From the NCBI RefSeq assembly GCF_011516655.1, contig NZ_WOSV01000009.1, positions 1 through 64,000 of the forward strand: 64,000 nucleotides of DNA, in the 5' to 3' direction. Shown here piece by piece: positions 16,740 through 27,653 of the stretch. Numbering within the stretch: the stretch's first letter is position 1; each line of letters starts with the position of its first letter. This DNA is from Acetobacter thailandicus. GTDB lineage: Bacteria > Pseudomonadota > Alphaproteobacteria > Acetobacterales > Acetobacteraceae. A program made the position numbers and the translations under genes. The notes under the pieces are model-generated. The model did no database searches and had not been told where the DNA came from. It saw only the letters and a list, made by a program, of their open reading frames with translations.

Positions 16740-17231
16740 TCAGGCAGCGTCAGAGGAGGACGCACGCATCTTCGTAATACGATCCGGGTCTTTCACCTGA
16801 CCGGACATGCCACTACCAGGCTTGATTTTATCAATAAACTCCATACCTTCGATAACTTCTCCAACGATCGTGTAATCACCATCAAGGTGTGGAGAAGGTT
16901 CAAACATAATGAAGAACTGACTGTTCGCGCTATTTGGATTCGCCGAACGTGCCATGCCCACTGTACCACGCAGGAACTTAGCTTCGTTCGTAAACTCTGC
17001 TTTCAGGTCAGGCAGATCACTCCCGCCCATACCAGTACCTGTAGGGTCACCACCCTGGGCCATAAAGCCAGGAATAACACGATGGAACGGGACATTGTCG
17101 TAAAAGCCCTGCTCTGAAAGAGTCAGCAGACGCTCAGCAGCCAGAGGCGCCAGATCAGAGCGGAGCTGGATAACAACGCGACCGGCAGGTACGTCCATAT
17201 AGAGTTTGTTTTTATCAGAGTCAGATGACAT
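16740..17231 (-). CDS. cytoplasmic peptidyl-prolyl cis-trans isomerase (cyclophilin)
   Basis: 163 residues with no signal peptide. The cyclophilin core is clear: FHRVIPGFMAQGGDPTGTGMGG holds the catalytic Arg and the Phe/Met/Gln that line the proline pocket, and NSQFFIMF and HLDGDYTIVGEV follow. It catalyses proline cis-trans isomerisation during protein folding. It is 28 bp downstream of coaD on the same strand and ends at a terminator, so it is probably the last gene of a gyrA-coaD-ppi transcript. PpiB is the nearest classical name, but I leave the symbol open. Confidence 0.92.
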   Translation of the reverse strand: MSSDSDKNKLYMDVPAGRVVIQLRSDLAPLAAERLLTLSEQGFYDNVPFHRVIPGFMAQGGDPTGTGMGGSDLPDLKAEFTNEAKFLRGTVGMARSANPNSANSQFFIMFEPSPHLDGDYTIVGEVIEGMEFIDKIKPGSGMSGQVKDPDRITKMRASSSDAA

Positions 17232-17259
17232 TCTTTTTTCCTCAGACCGCTTTGAGCAC

Positions 17260-17799
17260 TTAACGATCTTTTGCTTGTTTTGCCTTACTCGCCTGTAAAC
17301 AGGCCAGCAGACGCTCCTGCGTATATGGGGTCACAAAATGCGAAATATCACCCCCATAACGCGCAACCTCTTTTGTAAAACTTGATGAGATAAACTGAGT
17401 TCGCTCAGACGCCATAAGAAAAACTGTCTCAATTGACGAATCCAGACGACGATTAACCCCTGTCATCTGAATCTCATAGTCAAAGTCAGTCAGTGCCCGC
17501 AGCCCGCGAATAATAACAGAAGCTCCATGCTGCTTCACCGCATCAACCAGCAAGCAATCGAACGAAACAACGCGAATATCGCACTCCGTCTGCTCAACAA
17601 CCGGAAGAATCACCTGCTCCATACAGTCTAACCGGTCGGCCAGGGGCATAAGCGGGTTTTTACGAGTATTTTCTGCAACACCAATAATCAGCTTATCAAC
17701 AAGTCGCGCAGCACGGGTAATAACGTCAAAATGGCCGGCTGTTACCGGGTCAAACGTACCGGCATAAAAGCCGGTACGCCGCGCCAGAGTCGTTGTCAC
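17260..17799 (-). CDS. coaD: phosphopantetheine adenylyltransferase
   Basis: 179 residues. Penultimate step of coenzyme A synthesis: transfer of AMP from ATP to 4'-phosphopantetheine. The nucleotidyltransferase motif is FDPVTAGH near residue 20; [12 protein letters not shown] and ISSSFTKE are the other family marks. The start is a GTG at 17797-17799 that overlaps the gyrA stop (GTGA), which implies translational coupling to gyrA. Lengths of 160-170 are more usual; the extra residues are at the C-terminus. Confidence 0.94.
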   Translation of the reverse strand: MTTTLARRTGFYAGTFDPVTAGHFDVITRAARLVDKLIIGVAENTRKNPLMPLADRLDCMEQVILPVVEQTECDIRVVSFDCLLVDAVKQHGASVIIRGLRALTDFDYEIQMTGVNRRLDSSIETVFLMASERTQFISSSFTKEVARYGGDISHFVTPYTQERLLACLQASKAKQAKDR

Positions 17800-20621
17800 C
17801 CTTCCTGCCCTGCGGCATCAGAGTCCGGAGCCGAAGACACCGGGGCAGAGGAGGCTTCGTCAGAACTCTCGCTTTCCTCATTACCATCATCAATCACGGG
17901 GAACACACTGGTAACACGCTCATTCTCATTGAGACGGAACAATGTCACACCACTGGCCTGACGCGCCATAACGCGTACCTGATCAACCGGCACACGAATT
18001 AAACGTCCTGCATCTGTCACGAGCATCACGTCTGTGCCGTTAAGCACCTGCAGTGTTGCTGCCACTTCGCTCCCGCGCTTGTTCGCCGAGAAGGTCATAT
18101 TCGTGAAACCCTGACCTCCACGACCGCTAACACGGTAATCGTAAGCTGAAGAACGACGACCAAAACCACCATCGCTCACGGTCAGCAAAATTTCTTCCGC
18201 CTCTTCCAGCTCGGCAAACCGCTCTGGCGTGAGAAGGTTCAGAGACTGAGAACCTTCCTCTTCCTCCTCTTTATCCTGAACGACAAGGTCTGCATCCTCC
18301 TCATCAGTCAGTTCAGCTGCATTCTCAGCACGGCGTTTCGCATTCGCCATACGCAGATAAGCCGAACGTTCTTCAACCGATGCCTCGACATGATTCAGCA
18401 CTGAAAGACTGATAACCCTGTCATTTTTACCCAGCTTAATACCGCGTACGCCTGAAGAGCCGCGACCGGCAAATACGCGTACAGTTTCATCCGTAATCTG
18501 GAAACGGATGCAACGTGCATTACGGGTCGCCAGGAAGACATCCTGCCCTTCGCGACAGGTTGCAACACCAATCAGGCTGTCTCCCTCATCCAGCTTCATA
18601 GCAATCAGGCCGGAGACACGAATATTACGGAAATCGCTAAGACGGTTACGGCGTACACCACCACTCGCTGTTGCAAAAACAAGGTGCAGGGCTTCCCACA
18701 GCTCCTCGTCATGCGGCAAAGGCAGTACGGCCGTAATCGTATCAGTACCAAGGTCAGGCAACAGGTTAACCAGCGCACGGCCTTTGGCTGTGGGGCTGGC
18801 TTCCGGCAAACGCCAGACCTTCTCACGATAGGCTTTTCCTCCCGATGAGAAGAACATAACCCACTGATGTGTATGAGCGTTAAACGAACGCACAACAATA
18901 TCGTCACCACGTGTGCCAGCACCGGTACGGCCACGGCCACCACGGTTTTGCGCACGGAAGACGTCAAGCGGTGTACGTTTAATAAAGCCATCACGCGTGA
19001 TCGTTACAACCATCTGACCAGGCTCAATCAGACTTTCATCATCCTGATCACCTGCATAGTCAGAAATTTCGGTTGCACGCGGTGTTGCCACTTCAGCCCG
19101 GGCCAGCATCAGCTCATCGTGAAGGACTTCCATACGACGCACGTGGCTGCCGATAATCTCGAGCAGCTCGTTAATGCGAATGGCCACATCAGAAAGCTCT
19201 TTCTGAATTCTTTCACGTTCAAGGCCTGTAAGACGCTGCAGACGCAGCTCAAGAATGCCGCGTGCCTGAGCCTCTGTCAGCCAGACTTTACCGTCAACAA
19301 TCTGGTTGCCATCATCATGAATCAGCTCAAGTAGCGGAGCCACTTCACTGGCATCCCACCGGGCCTCCATCAGAGCAGCACGGGCCGCAGCTGCATCGGG
19401 CGCACCACGAATCAGAGCGATAACCGCATCAATATTGGCAACCGCAATCACCAGGCCAACCAGAATATGCCCGCGATCACGTGCTTTATTCAGCTCAAAG
19501 CGCGAACGACGCAGAATAACTTCTTCGCGGAAAGCAATAAAAGCTGTGAGAACATCTTTCAGGCCCATCAGGCGCGGCTGACCACCATCAAGCGCGAGCA
19601 TATTCACGCCAAAAGAGGTCTGAAGCTGCGTGAAACGATAGAGCTGATTCAGCACAACCTCAGGGGTCGCATCACGCTTCACCTCGATAACCACGCGCAT
19701 ACCTGAACGGTCAGATTCATCGCGGATATCTGCCACACCCTCAACCTGCTTATTGCGTACAAGCTCTGCAATACGCTCCTGCAGGGTAGCCTTATTCACC
19801 TGATACGGGATTTCGGTAATAATGATCGCTTTACGATCTTTCCGAATTTCTTCAATCTCCGCACGGGCACGGATAATCACAGCGCCGCGTCCGGTCGCAA
19901 AGGCGTTACGAATACCAGAGCGCCCGAGAATAATACCACCGGTCGGGAAGTCAGGACCGGGGATGTAGGTCATCAGCTCTTCCAGCTCCATAGCCGGATT
20001 AGTGATCAGCGCAAGGGTCGCATCAATAACTTCAGCCGGATTATGAGGCGGAATATTGGTTGCCATACCAACAGCAATACCCGTCGCACCATTAATCAGC
20101 AGGTTCGGGAAAGCCGCTGGCAGAACTGTTGGTTCCTGCTCGCTTTCATCATAGTTTGGCTGAAAATCAACCGTATCACGGTCAATATCTTCAAGCAGAA
20201 ATGTTGAAGCACGGGCAAGACGCGCTTCGGTGTAACGCATAGCGGCCGGGCTGTCGCCATCAACCGAACCAAAATTCCCCTGCCCGTCAATCAGCCGGAC
20301 ACGCATCGACCATGACTGCGCCATACGCACCATGGCATCATAAATAGAGGAGTCTCCATGCGGGTGATATTTACCCATAACCTCACCCACTGCACGGGCA
20401 GACTTACGGTAAGGCTTATCATGGGTAAAGCCACTCTCATGCATCGCGTAGAGAATACGACGGTGCACAGGCTTAAGGCCATCTCGCACATCAGGAAGTG
20501 CGCGGCTCACAATTACCGACATCGCATAAGCGAGGTAGGAGGAGCGCATTTCCTCCTCAATCGTGACTGGCAAGAGAGCAGAAGGCTCGGGTGATCCCGG
20601 GTGATCAGGGGTATCGGTCAA
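17796..20621 (-). CDS. gyrA: DNA gyrase subunit A
   Basis: 941 residues. Subunit that breaks and rejoins DNA in gyrase. The catalytic tyrosine is Y130 in [10 protein letters not shown]. The quinolone-determining segment [17 protein letters not shown] keeps Ser and Asp at the two classical resistance positions (S91, D95 here), so it looks quinolone-sensitive. The GyrA box [10 protein letters not shown] opens the C-terminal beta-pinwheel, which is interrupted by a strongly acidic insertion ([20 protein letters not shown]) and ends in a Glu/Ser-rich tail. The start is TTG: upstream GGATG serves as Shine-Dalgarno, and the next ATG would remove needed N-terminal residues. Confidence 0.97.
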   Translation of the reverse strand: MTDTPDHPGSPEPSALLPVTIEEEMRSSYLAYAMSVIVSRALPDVRDGLKPVHRRILYAMHESGFTHDKPYRKSARAVGEVMGKYHPHGDSSIYDAMVRMAQSWSMRVRLIDGQGNFGSVDGDSPAAMRYTEARLARASTFLLEDIDRDTVDFQPNYDESEQEPTVLPAAFPNLLINGATGIAVGMATNIPPHNPAEVIDATLALITNPAMELEELMTYIPGPDFPTGGIILGRSGIRNAFATGRGAVIIRARAEIEEIRKDRKAIIITEIPYQVNKATLQERIAELVRNKQVEGVADIRDESDRSGMRVVIEVKRDATPEVVLNQLYRFTQLQTSFGVNMLALDGGQPRLMGLKDVLTAFIAFREEVILRRSRFELNKARDRGHILVGLVIAVANIDAVIALIRGAPDAAAARAALMEARWDASEVAPLLELIHDDGNQIVDGKVWLTEAQARGILELRLQRLTGLERERIQKELSDVAIRINELLEIIGSHVRRMEVLHDELMLARAEVATPRATEISDYAGDQDDESLIEPGQMVVTITRDGFIKRTPLDVFRAQNRGGRGRTGAGTRGDDIVVRSFNAHTHQWVMFFSSGGKAYREKVWRLPEASPTAKGRALVNLLPDLGTDTITAVLPLPHDEELWEALHLVFATASGGVRRNRLSDFRNIRVSGLIAMKLDEGDSLIGVATCREGQDVFLATRNARCIRFQITDETVRVFAGRGSSGVRGIKLGKNDRVISLSVLNHVEASVEERSAYLRMANAKRRAENAAELTDEEDADLVVQDKEEEEEGSQSLNLLTPERFAELEEAEEILLTVSDGGFGRRSSAYDYRVSGRGGQGFTNMTFSANKRGSEVAATLQVLNGTDVMLVTDAGRLIRVPVDQVRVMARQASGVTLFRLNENERVTSVFPVIDDGNEESESSDEASSAPVSSAPDSDAAGQEG

Positions 20622-20874
20622 GGTTTCATCCGTTCTGTCATGCCGCGTACCCGAGCAGCCAGGTACGCCTGAAGTAAATACATATCAGGCAATTCGCCAG
20701 GCAAGGCCGGGCGCCTGCTTAAACACCTGACAGGCAATGGACAATTTTTAGCACAAAATTATGCCCGAACCTAGGGCAGGCATTTGTTTTCTGTTTTTTC
20801 CTCTACACCGAGAAAGAAGCACTGTATGCTACGGAACGTTGGCTCATTTTTACAAACCAGCGAGAAAACACACT

Positions 20875-21060
20875 ATGCGTCTCCTTATAGCTCTTATCCT
20901 GCCATGGCTGTTATTTTTCACAATCAAACGCCCATTTGCAGGAATCATCTGCCTCATTTTGCATCTGACCATCATCGGCTGGGTGCCGGCAGCAATCTGG
21001 GCCGTTTATGCTCTGAATCAGTATGAAACAGACCAGAAACTTGCTCGCCTGGGTCGATGA
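20875..21060 (+). CDS. small Pmp3/YqaE-like membrane protein
   Basis: 61 residues, mostly two hydrophobic helices: LLIALILPWLLFFTI and GIICLILHLTIIGWVPAAIWAVY, followed by a short charged tail. The ILPW...LTIIGWVPAAIWA pattern fits the Pmp3/YqaE family of small stress-related membrane proteins. The ATG at 20875 gives the family-like N-terminus; an in-frame ATG at 20761 would add 38 residues of no known type. It is the only plus-strand gene between gyrA and the nitronate monooxygenase gene and ends at a bidirectional terminator. Confidence 0.7.
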   Translation: MRLLIALILPWLLFFTIKRPFAGIICLILHLTIIGWVPAAIWAVYALNQYETDQKLARLGR

Positions 21061-21078
21061 CCTGCAATAAGGTGATAT

Positions 21079-21110
21079 AAAAAAAGCAGCCCTGACAGGC
21101 TGCTTTTTTA
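21079..21110. terminator. bidirectional intrinsic terminator
   Basis: AGCAGCC/GGCTGCT stem with six-base loop, flanked by A7 and T6-7. It serves the Pmp3-like gene (plus) and the nitronate monooxygenase-like gene (minus). Confidence 0.85.
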
Positions 21111-21131
21111 ACATTTATATATCAGAAACCA

Positions 21132-22550
21132 TCATCTCCCGCTGACAATTCTGTCAACGAGCTGCTGGACTGTTGGCACAAAACCATTTTCATAAAATGG
21201 ATCTGAGCCAAAACGCCAGGCATTTGTACCACCAAACATCAGATTATGATCCATAACAGCAGGACCATCAGCTACTGATGCATGGGCCGCATTTTGCAAT
21301 GTTTTCTGAATACAGAAAGAACGCGGATCAGCTTTACGGCCTGTAGAATAAGAAGGCCCGCGCTGGCTCCAGTTTGAGAATTTACATTCAGACAGACAAC
21401 CCATACAGGCAACCTGATCAGCAACAATCTCACGCGCCTGGTCAGGTGTCACAAAGACAAGTGTTGAATCCGGGGTACGCAGTGCCTCTGTAAAGCCCTG
21501 CTGTTCCCAGCTCTGCATACGGGCGGCATCTTCTGCTGAGACAAAAATCTCACGCCTGCGCGCACCAATACCATAAGCCGTATTATAAACGTCAGTCTGC
21601 TCAGACGAAATACTAACCTGACGTTCTGAACGTGCTCTCAGATCCTGCAGGAAGCTGTTATTAACCGCTGAGGAGTAAAATCCTGTCGGAGAAAAACGAT
21701 TAAGATAAACGTCACCCTTTTTAAGAGTGAGCAACCGTTTTTTCCACGCATCAGGAATCGGGCTTTCCTGGGTCAGAAGCGGACGCGTACCAAACTGGAA
21801 GACAACAGGCCCCAGCTCAGGGTTATCAATCCAGTCCTGCCACTCTTCTAACCACCATACCCCGCCAGCCATGATAACCGGCACATGATCAAGGCCAAAA
21901 CTACGCATAAGCTTACGCAGGGCAGCTACACGCTGGTATGGTTCTTCCGGGCTAAGTGGGTTTTCAGTATTAGAAAGCCCGTTATGCCCGCCGGCACGCC
22001 AGGGATCTTCATACACAACGCCACCCAGCATGTCTGAAGCTTTGCTGTAAGAGCGCTTCCATAACGCATTAAATGCGCGTGCAGATGACACGATGGGGTA
22101 GTAGTACACCCCATGCTGTGCAGCGATCTCTGACAAACGATAGGGCATGCCCGCACCACAGGTCACACCATGAATGAGACCTTTAGCGCCTGACAGAACA
22201 CCTTCTATAACATGCTCCGCCCCACCCATTTCCCACAGGATGTTTGCGTGGATACGTCCTTTTCCACCTGCCATCTCGTGAGCAATACGTGCCTGCGCAA
22301 TACCGCCACGAACAGCATATTCTATCAGCTCTTCATGACGTTCACGCCGGGTGCGGCCATGGTAAATCTGGGGAATAATATTCCCCTCTTCATCATAACT
22401 ATCTGCGTTCACAAGTGAAATCGTACCCGCACCGCCGGCCGCAGCCCAGGCCCCGGCCGAAGCTCCGGTAGAAACTGAAACACCTTTACCACCTTCAATC
22501 AGTGGCAAAATTTCAGCTCCACCTATACGAACTGCATTGATCGACTTCAT
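21132..22550 (-). CDS. nitronate monooxygenase family FMN protein with C-terminal cysteine cluster
   Basis: About 472 residues. The first part is an FMN-binding TIM barrel of the 2-nitropropane dioxygenase/nitronate monooxygenase type (GGKGVSVSTGASAGAWAAAG, VTCGAGMP, VIMAGGVWW, VVFQFGTRPLLT). The C-terminal part adds four cysteines, C382-x2-C385-x3-C389 and C413, which suggest a metal or Fe-S site absent from the classical enzyme. The ATG at 22550 has an AGGA six bases upstream, and the 15-residue extension to 22595 has no support. Substrate is unknown; family members oxidise nitronates or act as NAD(P)H:quinone reductases. Downstream of pnp by 61 bp. Confidence 0.8.
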   Translation of the reverse strand: MKSINAVRIGGAEILPLIEGGKGVSVSTGASAGAWAAAGGAGTISLVNADSYDEEGNIIPQIYHGRTRRERHEELIEYAVRGGIAQARIAHEMAGGKGRIHANILWEMGGAEHVIEGVLSGAKGLIHGVTCGAGMPYRLSEIAAQHGVYYYPIVSSARAFNALWKRSYSKASDMLGGVVYEDPWRAGGHNGLSNTENPLSPEEPYQRVAALRKLMRSFGLDHVPVIMAGGVWWLEEWQDWIDNPELGPVVFQFGTRPLLTQESPIPDAWKKRLLTLKKGDVYLNRFSPTGFYSSAVNNSFLQDLRARSERQVSISSEQTDVYNTAYGIGARRREIFVSAEDAARMQSWEQQGFTEALRTPDSTLVFVTPDQAREIVADQVACMGCLSECKFSNWSQRGPSYSTGRKADPRSFCIQKTLQNAAHASVADGPAVMDHNLMFGGTNAWRFGSDPFYENGFVPTVQQLVDRIVSGR

Positions 22551-22611
22551 TCTTATCCTATCGTCGTTATGTCTGTCAGGATCAGCTGCTACCAAACCTC
22601 AGAGAAGAGGT

Positions 22612-24771
22612 TTATTCAGCATCCCGGCGCGGCGCACGACCAGGCTTTTCGCCTGCGATGTCTGTAATATCAGCACCGGTCTCCTGATTAACAACACGCA
22701 TCGAAAGCTTAACTTTACCGCGGTCATCAAACCCGATCACTTTTACCTTCACAGCATCTCCCTGCTTAACAACATCGGTGGTTTTACCCACACGACCCTG
22801 TGTCAGCTCAGAGATATGCACTAACCCGTCCCGTGCACCAAGGAAGTTTACAAAAGCTCCGAAATCAGCTGTCTTTACGACTTTACCATCATAAATACGA
22901 CCAATTTCCGGCTCAGCGACAATACCATTAATACGCTCAATCGCTTTATTCGCCTGCTCTTCAGACATCGCAGCGATAGTAATAGTACCATCATCTCCGA
23001 TATCGACCTTCGCACCCGAATATTCAACAATCTCACGAATAACTTTACCACCGGAACCAATCACATCACGAATTTTTTCGCGTGGAACGCTCATAGTGGT
23101 GATTTTTGGTGCTGTGGTAGAAACGCCTGAACGGCCTTCTGTCAGTGCGCGGCTCATTTCACCCAGAATATGCATTCTGCCATCACGAGCCTGTTCAAGA
23201 GCGATCTTCATGATCTCAGGTGTGATTGAGGTGATTTTAATGTCCATCTGCAGAGCTGTAACACCCTGATCAGTTCCGGCCACTTTAAAGTCCATATCGC
23301 CAAGATGATCTTCATCACCCAGAATGTCTGACAGAACAGCAAAATTTTTGCCTTCTTTAATCAGACCCATAGCAATACCAGCAACAGGGCGCTTCAGCGG
23401 CACACCGGCATCCATCAGAGCCAGCGAGCTGCCACACACTGTAGCCATGGAAGAAGAACCATTGCTTTCTGTGATCTCAGAAACAACACGCAGCGTATAA
23501 GGGAATTCTTTACGTGTTGGCAGCAGTGGATGCAGTGCACGCCATGCCAGCTTACCATGCCCGATTTCACGACGACCAGGAGAGCCAACGCGACCACACT
23601 CACCAACAGAGTATGGAGGGAAGTTATAATGCAGCAGGAAGTTTGTGCGATATTCGCCTTCAAGTGCGTCAATCACCTGCTCATCCTGAGCTGTACCAAG
23701 CGTGGTTACAACCAGAGCCTGAGTTTCACCGCGGGTAAACAGAGAAGAACCGTGAGCGCGTGGCAGAATACCAACTTCTGAAACGATCGGACGCACAGTC
23801 ACCAGGTCGCGGCCGTCAATACGCAGGCCTGTTTTCAGCACAGCGGTACGTACAACGTCAGCCTCAAGGTCTTTAAGCATTGGTTTAGCGGCGTCAACAT
23901 CGAGATCTTCAGCTGTCAGCTTCTCAAGAATTGCTTCTTTCGCTGCACCAATTTTCTCATAACGCGCCTGCTTTTGCTTTTCTTTATAAGCTTCAGCAAA
24001 AAGCTTACGACCTACTTTATCAACACGCGTACGCAGTTTCTGCGCTTCTTTTGATTCTTCAGGCAGATCCCACGGTGCTTTTGCAGCATGCTCAGCCAGA
24101 GAAATAATTGCATCAAGCACTGGCTGGAACGCTTTATGGCCAAAAGTAACGGCTTCAAGCATTACTTCTTCAGACAGTTCAGAAGCTTCTGATTCTACCA
24201 TCAGAACGCCGTCGGCTGTACCTGCAACAACGAGATCAAGATCGGTATCTTTCATCTGCTCAAGAGTAGGGTTGAGCAGGAATGCACCATCTTTATATGC
24301 AACGCGTGCACCAGCAACCGGCCCGAAGAACGGAATACCAGACAATGTGAGTGCTGCTGAGCAGCCGATCAGCGCAGCGATGGAAGGGTCATTTTCCATA
24401 TCATGCGTGAGAACAGTCGCAATGACCTGCACTTCATTACGGAAGTTTTCAGGGAACAGCGGACGGATCGGACGGTCAATAAGGCGGGAAACCAGAGTTT
24501 CATTCTCTGACGGACGACCTTCACGCTTAAAGAAACCACCAGGAATTTTGCCCGCAGCATAGGCTTTTTCCTGATAATTAACAGTCAGAGGAAAGAAGTC
24601 CTGACCGGCTTTAACTGATTTTGCCCCAACAGCAGTACACAGTACAACAGTCTCGCCGTAGGTTACGACAACTGCACCATCAGCCTGCCGGGCAATTTTG
24701 CCGGTTTCAAGAATCAGAGGGCGACCGCCCCACTCAATTTCTTTACGAAAATATTTAAAATCAATGCTCAT
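22612..24771 (-). CDS. pnp: polyribonucleotide nucleotidyltransferase (PNPase)
   Basis: 719 residues, normal length. Phosphorolytic 3'-to-5' exoribonuclease of the RNA degradosome. Two RNase PH-like domains (first: [14 protein letters not shown] and [12 protein letters not shown]; second: [37 protein letters not shown]) are followed by a KH domain ([15 protein letters not shown], about 560-620) and an S1 domain ([18 protein letters not shown], about 620-695). It follows truB and rpsO on the same strand, the common arrangement, with a hairpin leader where RNase III autocontrol usually acts. Confidence 0.97.
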   Translation of the reverse strand: MSIDFKYFRKEIEWGGRPLILETGKIARQADGAVVVTYGETVVLCTAVGAKSVKAGQDFFPLTVNYQEKAYAAGKIPGGFFKREGRPSENETLVSRLIDRPIRPLFPENFRNEVQVIATVLTHDMENDPSIAALIGCSAALTLSGIPFFGPVAGARVAYKDGAFLLNPTLEQMKDTDLDLVVAGTADGVLMVESEASELSEEVMLEAVTFGHKAFQPVLDAIISLAEHAAKAPWDLPEESKEAQKLRTRVDKVGRKLFAEAYKEKQKQARYEKIGAAKEAILEKLTAEDLDVDAAKPMLKDLEADVVRTAVLKTGLRIDGRDLVTVRPIVSEVGILPRAHGSSLFTRGETQALVVTTLGTAQDEQVIDALEGEYRTNFLLHYNFPPYSVGECGRVGSPGRREIGHGKLAWRALHPLLPTRKEFPYTLRVVSEITESNGSSSMATVCGSSLALMDAGVPLKRPVAGIAMGLIKEGKNFAVLSDILGDEDHLGDMDFKVAGTDQGVTALQMDIKITSITPEIMKIALEQARDGRMHILGEMSRALTEGRSGVSTTAPKITTMSVPREKIRDVIGSGGKVIREIVEYSGAKVDIGDDGTITIAAMSEEQANKAIERINGIVAEPEIGRIYDGKVVKTADFGAFVNFLGARDGLVHISELTQGRVGKTTDVVKQGDAVKVKVIGFDDRGKVKLSMRVVNQETGADITDIAGEKPGRAPRRDAE

Positions 24772-24996
24772 TCAGCTCTGCTTTCGTTTTCAGTACCATC
24801 AGATTACAAAAAAACAGGTCAAACAGAAACTAACATAAACAGACAGCATCTCGGACGGCATGGAGACTGGCATGATTGCCCAGGCACCATGTGGTCGGAA
24901 ACGCTGTGGTCCGGAAACTTCTGTTATCCCTCTTTATATCTGCAATCAGACTGACTGGTAATAAATCAAAAATAACACAAACAATGCGACAAGATT

Positions 24997-25026
24997 GTGA
25001 GGAAACGCAGCGATGCGCTCCCTCAC
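24997..25026 (-). promoter_or_regulatory. rpsO-pnp intergenic hairpin
   Basis: On the minus strand GTGAGG...CCTCAC closes a hairpin with an inner CGCA-tcgc-TGCG stem, 10 bases past the rpsO stop. No U-run follows directly. Position suggests rpsO 3'-end protection or an RNase III site for pnp autoregulation. Further along the 264-bp spacer, the minus strand also has a near-duplicate GTTTCCGGACCACA / GTTTCCGACCACA. Confidence 0.5.
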
Positions 25027-25035
25027 GCTCAGCTT

Positions 25036-25308
25036 TTAGCGGCGCAGACCCAGACGGGCAATCAGTGCCTGGTAACGGGCAACGCTTTTACCGCGCAGAT
25101 AGTCAAGAAGGCTACGACGGCGACCAACCAGAATCAGCAGACCACGGCGAGAGTGGAAGTCTTTCGCATGTTCTTTAAGATGTTCGGTCAGGTTGTTAAT
25201 CCGCTCGGTCAGGATCGCGACCTGAACTTCAGGTGAACCCGTATCACCAGGTGAGGTCTGGTATTCGCTTATTAGTGCTGAGCGGCGTTCTGCAGTAATC
25301 GACATCAC
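25036..25308 (-). CDS. rpsO: 30S ribosomal protein S15
   Basis: 90 residues, standard length. The core [23 protein letters not shown] and the N-terminal [19 protein letters not shown] are diagnostic. S15 binds 16S rRNA helices 20-22 and nucleates the 30S platform. It lies between truB (18 bp upstream) and pnp. Confidence 0.97.
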   Translation of the reverse strand: MMSITAERRSALISEYQTSPGDTGSPEVQVAILTERINNLTEHLKEHAKDFHSRRGLLILVGRRRSLLDYLRGKSVARYQALIARLGLRR

Positions 25309-25326
25309 ATATCTCCATTCAAAAAA

Positions 25327-26241
25327 TCAGAAAATGCGTACCGGGCGCAGCAATCCGTCTCGCAGACGGCACAGTCCCAGCACACGCTCCCCCGTCATTG
25401 CCCGAATGGGTTCACCTTCACCAACCTCGGGGACACGCCCTTCAAGATCGGCAAGGCTCAGAGCCCGCCCATACAATACAGAGGCTGCTTCATCCTCAGT
25501 CAGGGCCAGCGCCGGGATGTCGGCCAGCACGGTCGCAACCGGATAAAGCAGCTCCGGAGCAGTAGAGGATTTCTCATCATTTGTCACGAGCTTGTCGAGC
25601 GTTATTGCATCAGCTTCAGTAAAAGGACCGACCCTCAGCCGCCGAAGGGCCGTAATATACCCCACTGTACCGCAGGCGAGCGCCACATCACGCGCCAGAG
25701 CACGCATATAAACACCCTTCCCGGACTCGACTTCAAATATAGCCGTATCCCGATCTACACGCTCAATCAGTTCGAATCTGTCCACCCGTGCCGGGCGTGG
25801 CGGCAATTCGGGAGGCCTGCCTGCACGCGCCATATCATAAGAGCGCTGGCCACCAACTTTAAGAGCTGAAAATACCGGAGGCACCTGCATAATATCGCCG
25901 GTCAGCGCCGGCAGAGCCGCCCGCAGCTCATCATCATCCGGACGAATAGCAGAATACCCCGTAACCGCACCTTCTGCGTCATCGCTGTCACGCGATTCAC
26001 CCATTCTCAGGGTAAAGCGGTATACTTTTCTGCCATCCATTATATACGGTACTGTTTTTGTTGCCTTACCAAAGGCAATCGGCAACAGACCGGTTGCCAG
26101 TGGATCAAGAGTACCTCCGTGACCAGCCTTACGGGCATCAAGCAGATAACGGGCACGCCCGACAACCTGTGTCGATGTCATACCTGAGGGTTTATCAATC
26201 ACCAGCCAGCCATCAACTGGCATACCACGCTTGCGCCCCAT
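25327..26241 (-). CDS. truB: tRNA pseudouridine(55) synthase
   Basis: 304 residues. Converts U55 of the tRNA T-loop to pseudouridine. The catalytic aspartate is D46 in HGGTLDPLATG; WLVIDKPSGMTS, YRFTLRMGESRDSDD and GVYMRALARD are other family marks. The ATG at 26241 is preceded by a G-rich Shine-Dalgarno (GAGGGGGG). First gene of the truB-rpsO-pnp block and divergent from the Mla-type transporter genes, with a 147-bp spacer. Confidence 0.96.
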   Translation of the reverse strand: MGRKRGMPVDGWLVIDKPSGMTSTQVVGRARYLLDARKAGHGGTLDPLATGLLPIAFGKATKTVPYIMDGRKVYRFTLRMGESRDSDDAEGAVTGYSAIRPDDDELRAALPALTGDIMQVPPVFSALKVGGQRSYDMARAGRPPELPPRPARVDRFELIERVDRDTAIFEVESGKGVYMRALARDVALACGTVGYITALRRLRVGPFTEADAITLDKLVTNDEKSSTAPELLYPVATVLADIPALALTEDEAASVLYGRALSLADLEGRVPEVGEGEPIRAMTGERVLGLCRLRDGLLRPVRIF

Positions 26242-26388
26242 GCATTCCCCCCTCAGTTCGCACTCAATATCCTGCCTGGATATTTTCTGCCCTGTTATGG
26301 CAGAAAGCAGCCACTAGCGGAGCACACCCACTCCCGCAATAAAAAATTAATTACGTCATCCCAGGAAAAAATATCTTTAAAGAGCTTA

Positions 26389-27651
26389 ATGTTATCTGCT
26401 GCTGAATTATGGAAAAAAATTCACATTTTCATGATACGGGCTGGTCATGTTAGTTTTTCTGCCTTAATGTCGTCACATATCATGACCAACGCACAGCCCC
26501 CATTGCCTTCAGAGGCCCGCACCGCACCGCCAGGAGGACCAGAATGGTCTCTTGATGTGCATGACACGACGATGGTCCTGTATGTTGGCGGAAACTGGAA
26601 TAGCAGAAGCGATGATATTCCTGTTTTTGACACTGAGCATCTGAACGGGGGAACACCCTGTAAAAGCTGTGTCATTGATACGCAGGCTCTGGGCAGATGG
26701 GACTCCGGCTTCATCTCTTTCCTGTGGGATGTAAAACAAAAAGTAGCCGCAGCGCAGCTTGAACTGGACGATTCAGCCCTGCCCCCGGCAGCAAGAAATC
26801 TTCTTTCTCTGCTCCCGCAAAAAGCGGTGGAAGTAGCGGCCGATTATAAGAAGCCTCTGCCTTTCTTCGAAAAAGTCGGTGACAAAACACTTCAGACCCT
26901 TGAAGAGACTGGCACTCTCACAGATCTGGGCATTCAGACTGTTAAAGGAACCCTTCAGGCTCTGCGCGGCAAAAGCCGGATGCGGGTGAAAGACCTGGCT
27001 ACAGATATCTGGAATGCCGGCCCCTCAGCCCTTCTGATTGTCGGAATTGTTAATTTTCTTATTGGCGCTATTCTGGCTTTTGTCGGGCTGATCGAATTGC
27101 GCCGCTTCGCAGCAGAGATATATGTTGCGAACCTGGTTGGCATCGCATGTGCCCGTGAAATTTCTGCCATTATGACCGCCATTATTATGGCTGGCCGCAC
27201 CGGCGGCGCTTACGCGGCGCGCATTTCGACAATGCAGGCCAATGAAGAGATTGACGCTCTGCAGGTCTTTGGCATTCCTGTCTCCACCTACATTCTGCTG
27301 CCTTCCATCCTCTCACTGTCTGTGATGATGCCTGTACTCTACGTGTACGGTACGCTTATCGCTATTCTGGGTGGTTTCGTCGTGTCTATGACCATGATGA
27401 GCACCTCAGCCATTGGCTACTGGGTCACCACCATAAACGGTGTCTCCTTACATGAATTCGTGTTTGGATTTGTAAAGGCGTTTTTCTTTGCAGGCTATAT
27501 TGGCCTGACCTCATGCCGGGTTGGTCTTAAAGCCGGGCGCAGCGCAGCAGATGTTGGTATTGCAGCAACCCGGGCTGTCGTGATTGGCATTGTCGGTATT
27601 ATCGCTATGGATGCCGTATTTGCTGTCATTGCCAAAGTGCTGGACTTCTGA
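26389..27651 (+). CDS. mlaE: MlaE-family ABC transporter permease with N-terminal STAS-like domain
   Basis: Up to 420 residues. Residues about 50-125 (WSLDVHDTTMVLYVGGNW, CVIDTQALGRWDSGFISFL) form a STAS-like domain fused ahead of the permease. The MlaE permease follows with GIVNFLIGAILAFVG, the EFGP-like coupling region IACAREISAIMTAIIMAGRTGGAYAA and several membrane helices. It is the membrane part of an MCE phospholipid transporter. Start is uncertain: the ATG at 26389 has a weak AAAGAG, while those at 26467 or 26482 have no clear Shine-Dalgarno but would drop a hydrophobic N-terminal stretch. Heads a four-gene operon. Confidence 0.88.
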   Translation: MLSAAELWKKIHIFMIRAGHVSFSALMSSHIMTNAQPPLPSEARTAPPGGPEWSLDVHDTTMVLYVGGNWNSRSDDIPVFDTEHLNGGTPCKSCVIDTQALGRWDSGFISFLWDVKQKVAAAQLELDDSALPPAARNLLSLLPQKAVEVAADYKKPLPFFEKVGDKTLQTLEETGTLTDLGIQTVKGTLQALRGKSRMRVKDLATDIWNAGPSALLIVGIVNFLIGAILAFVGLIELRRFAAEIYVANLVGIACAREISAIMTAIIMAGRTGGAYAARISTMQANEEIDALQVFGIPVSTYILLPSILSLSVMMPVLYVYGTLIAILGGFVVSMTMMSTSAIGYWVTTINGVSLHEFVFGFVKAFFFAGYIGLTSCRVGLKAGRSAADVGIAATRAVVIGIVGIIAMDAVFAVIAKVLDF

Positions 27652-27653
27652 CC

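Noticed and set aside
20358-20400. Quinolone-resistance change in gyrA
   Set aside because: Ser91 and Asp95, the equivalents of E. coli Ser83 and Asp87, are unchanged.
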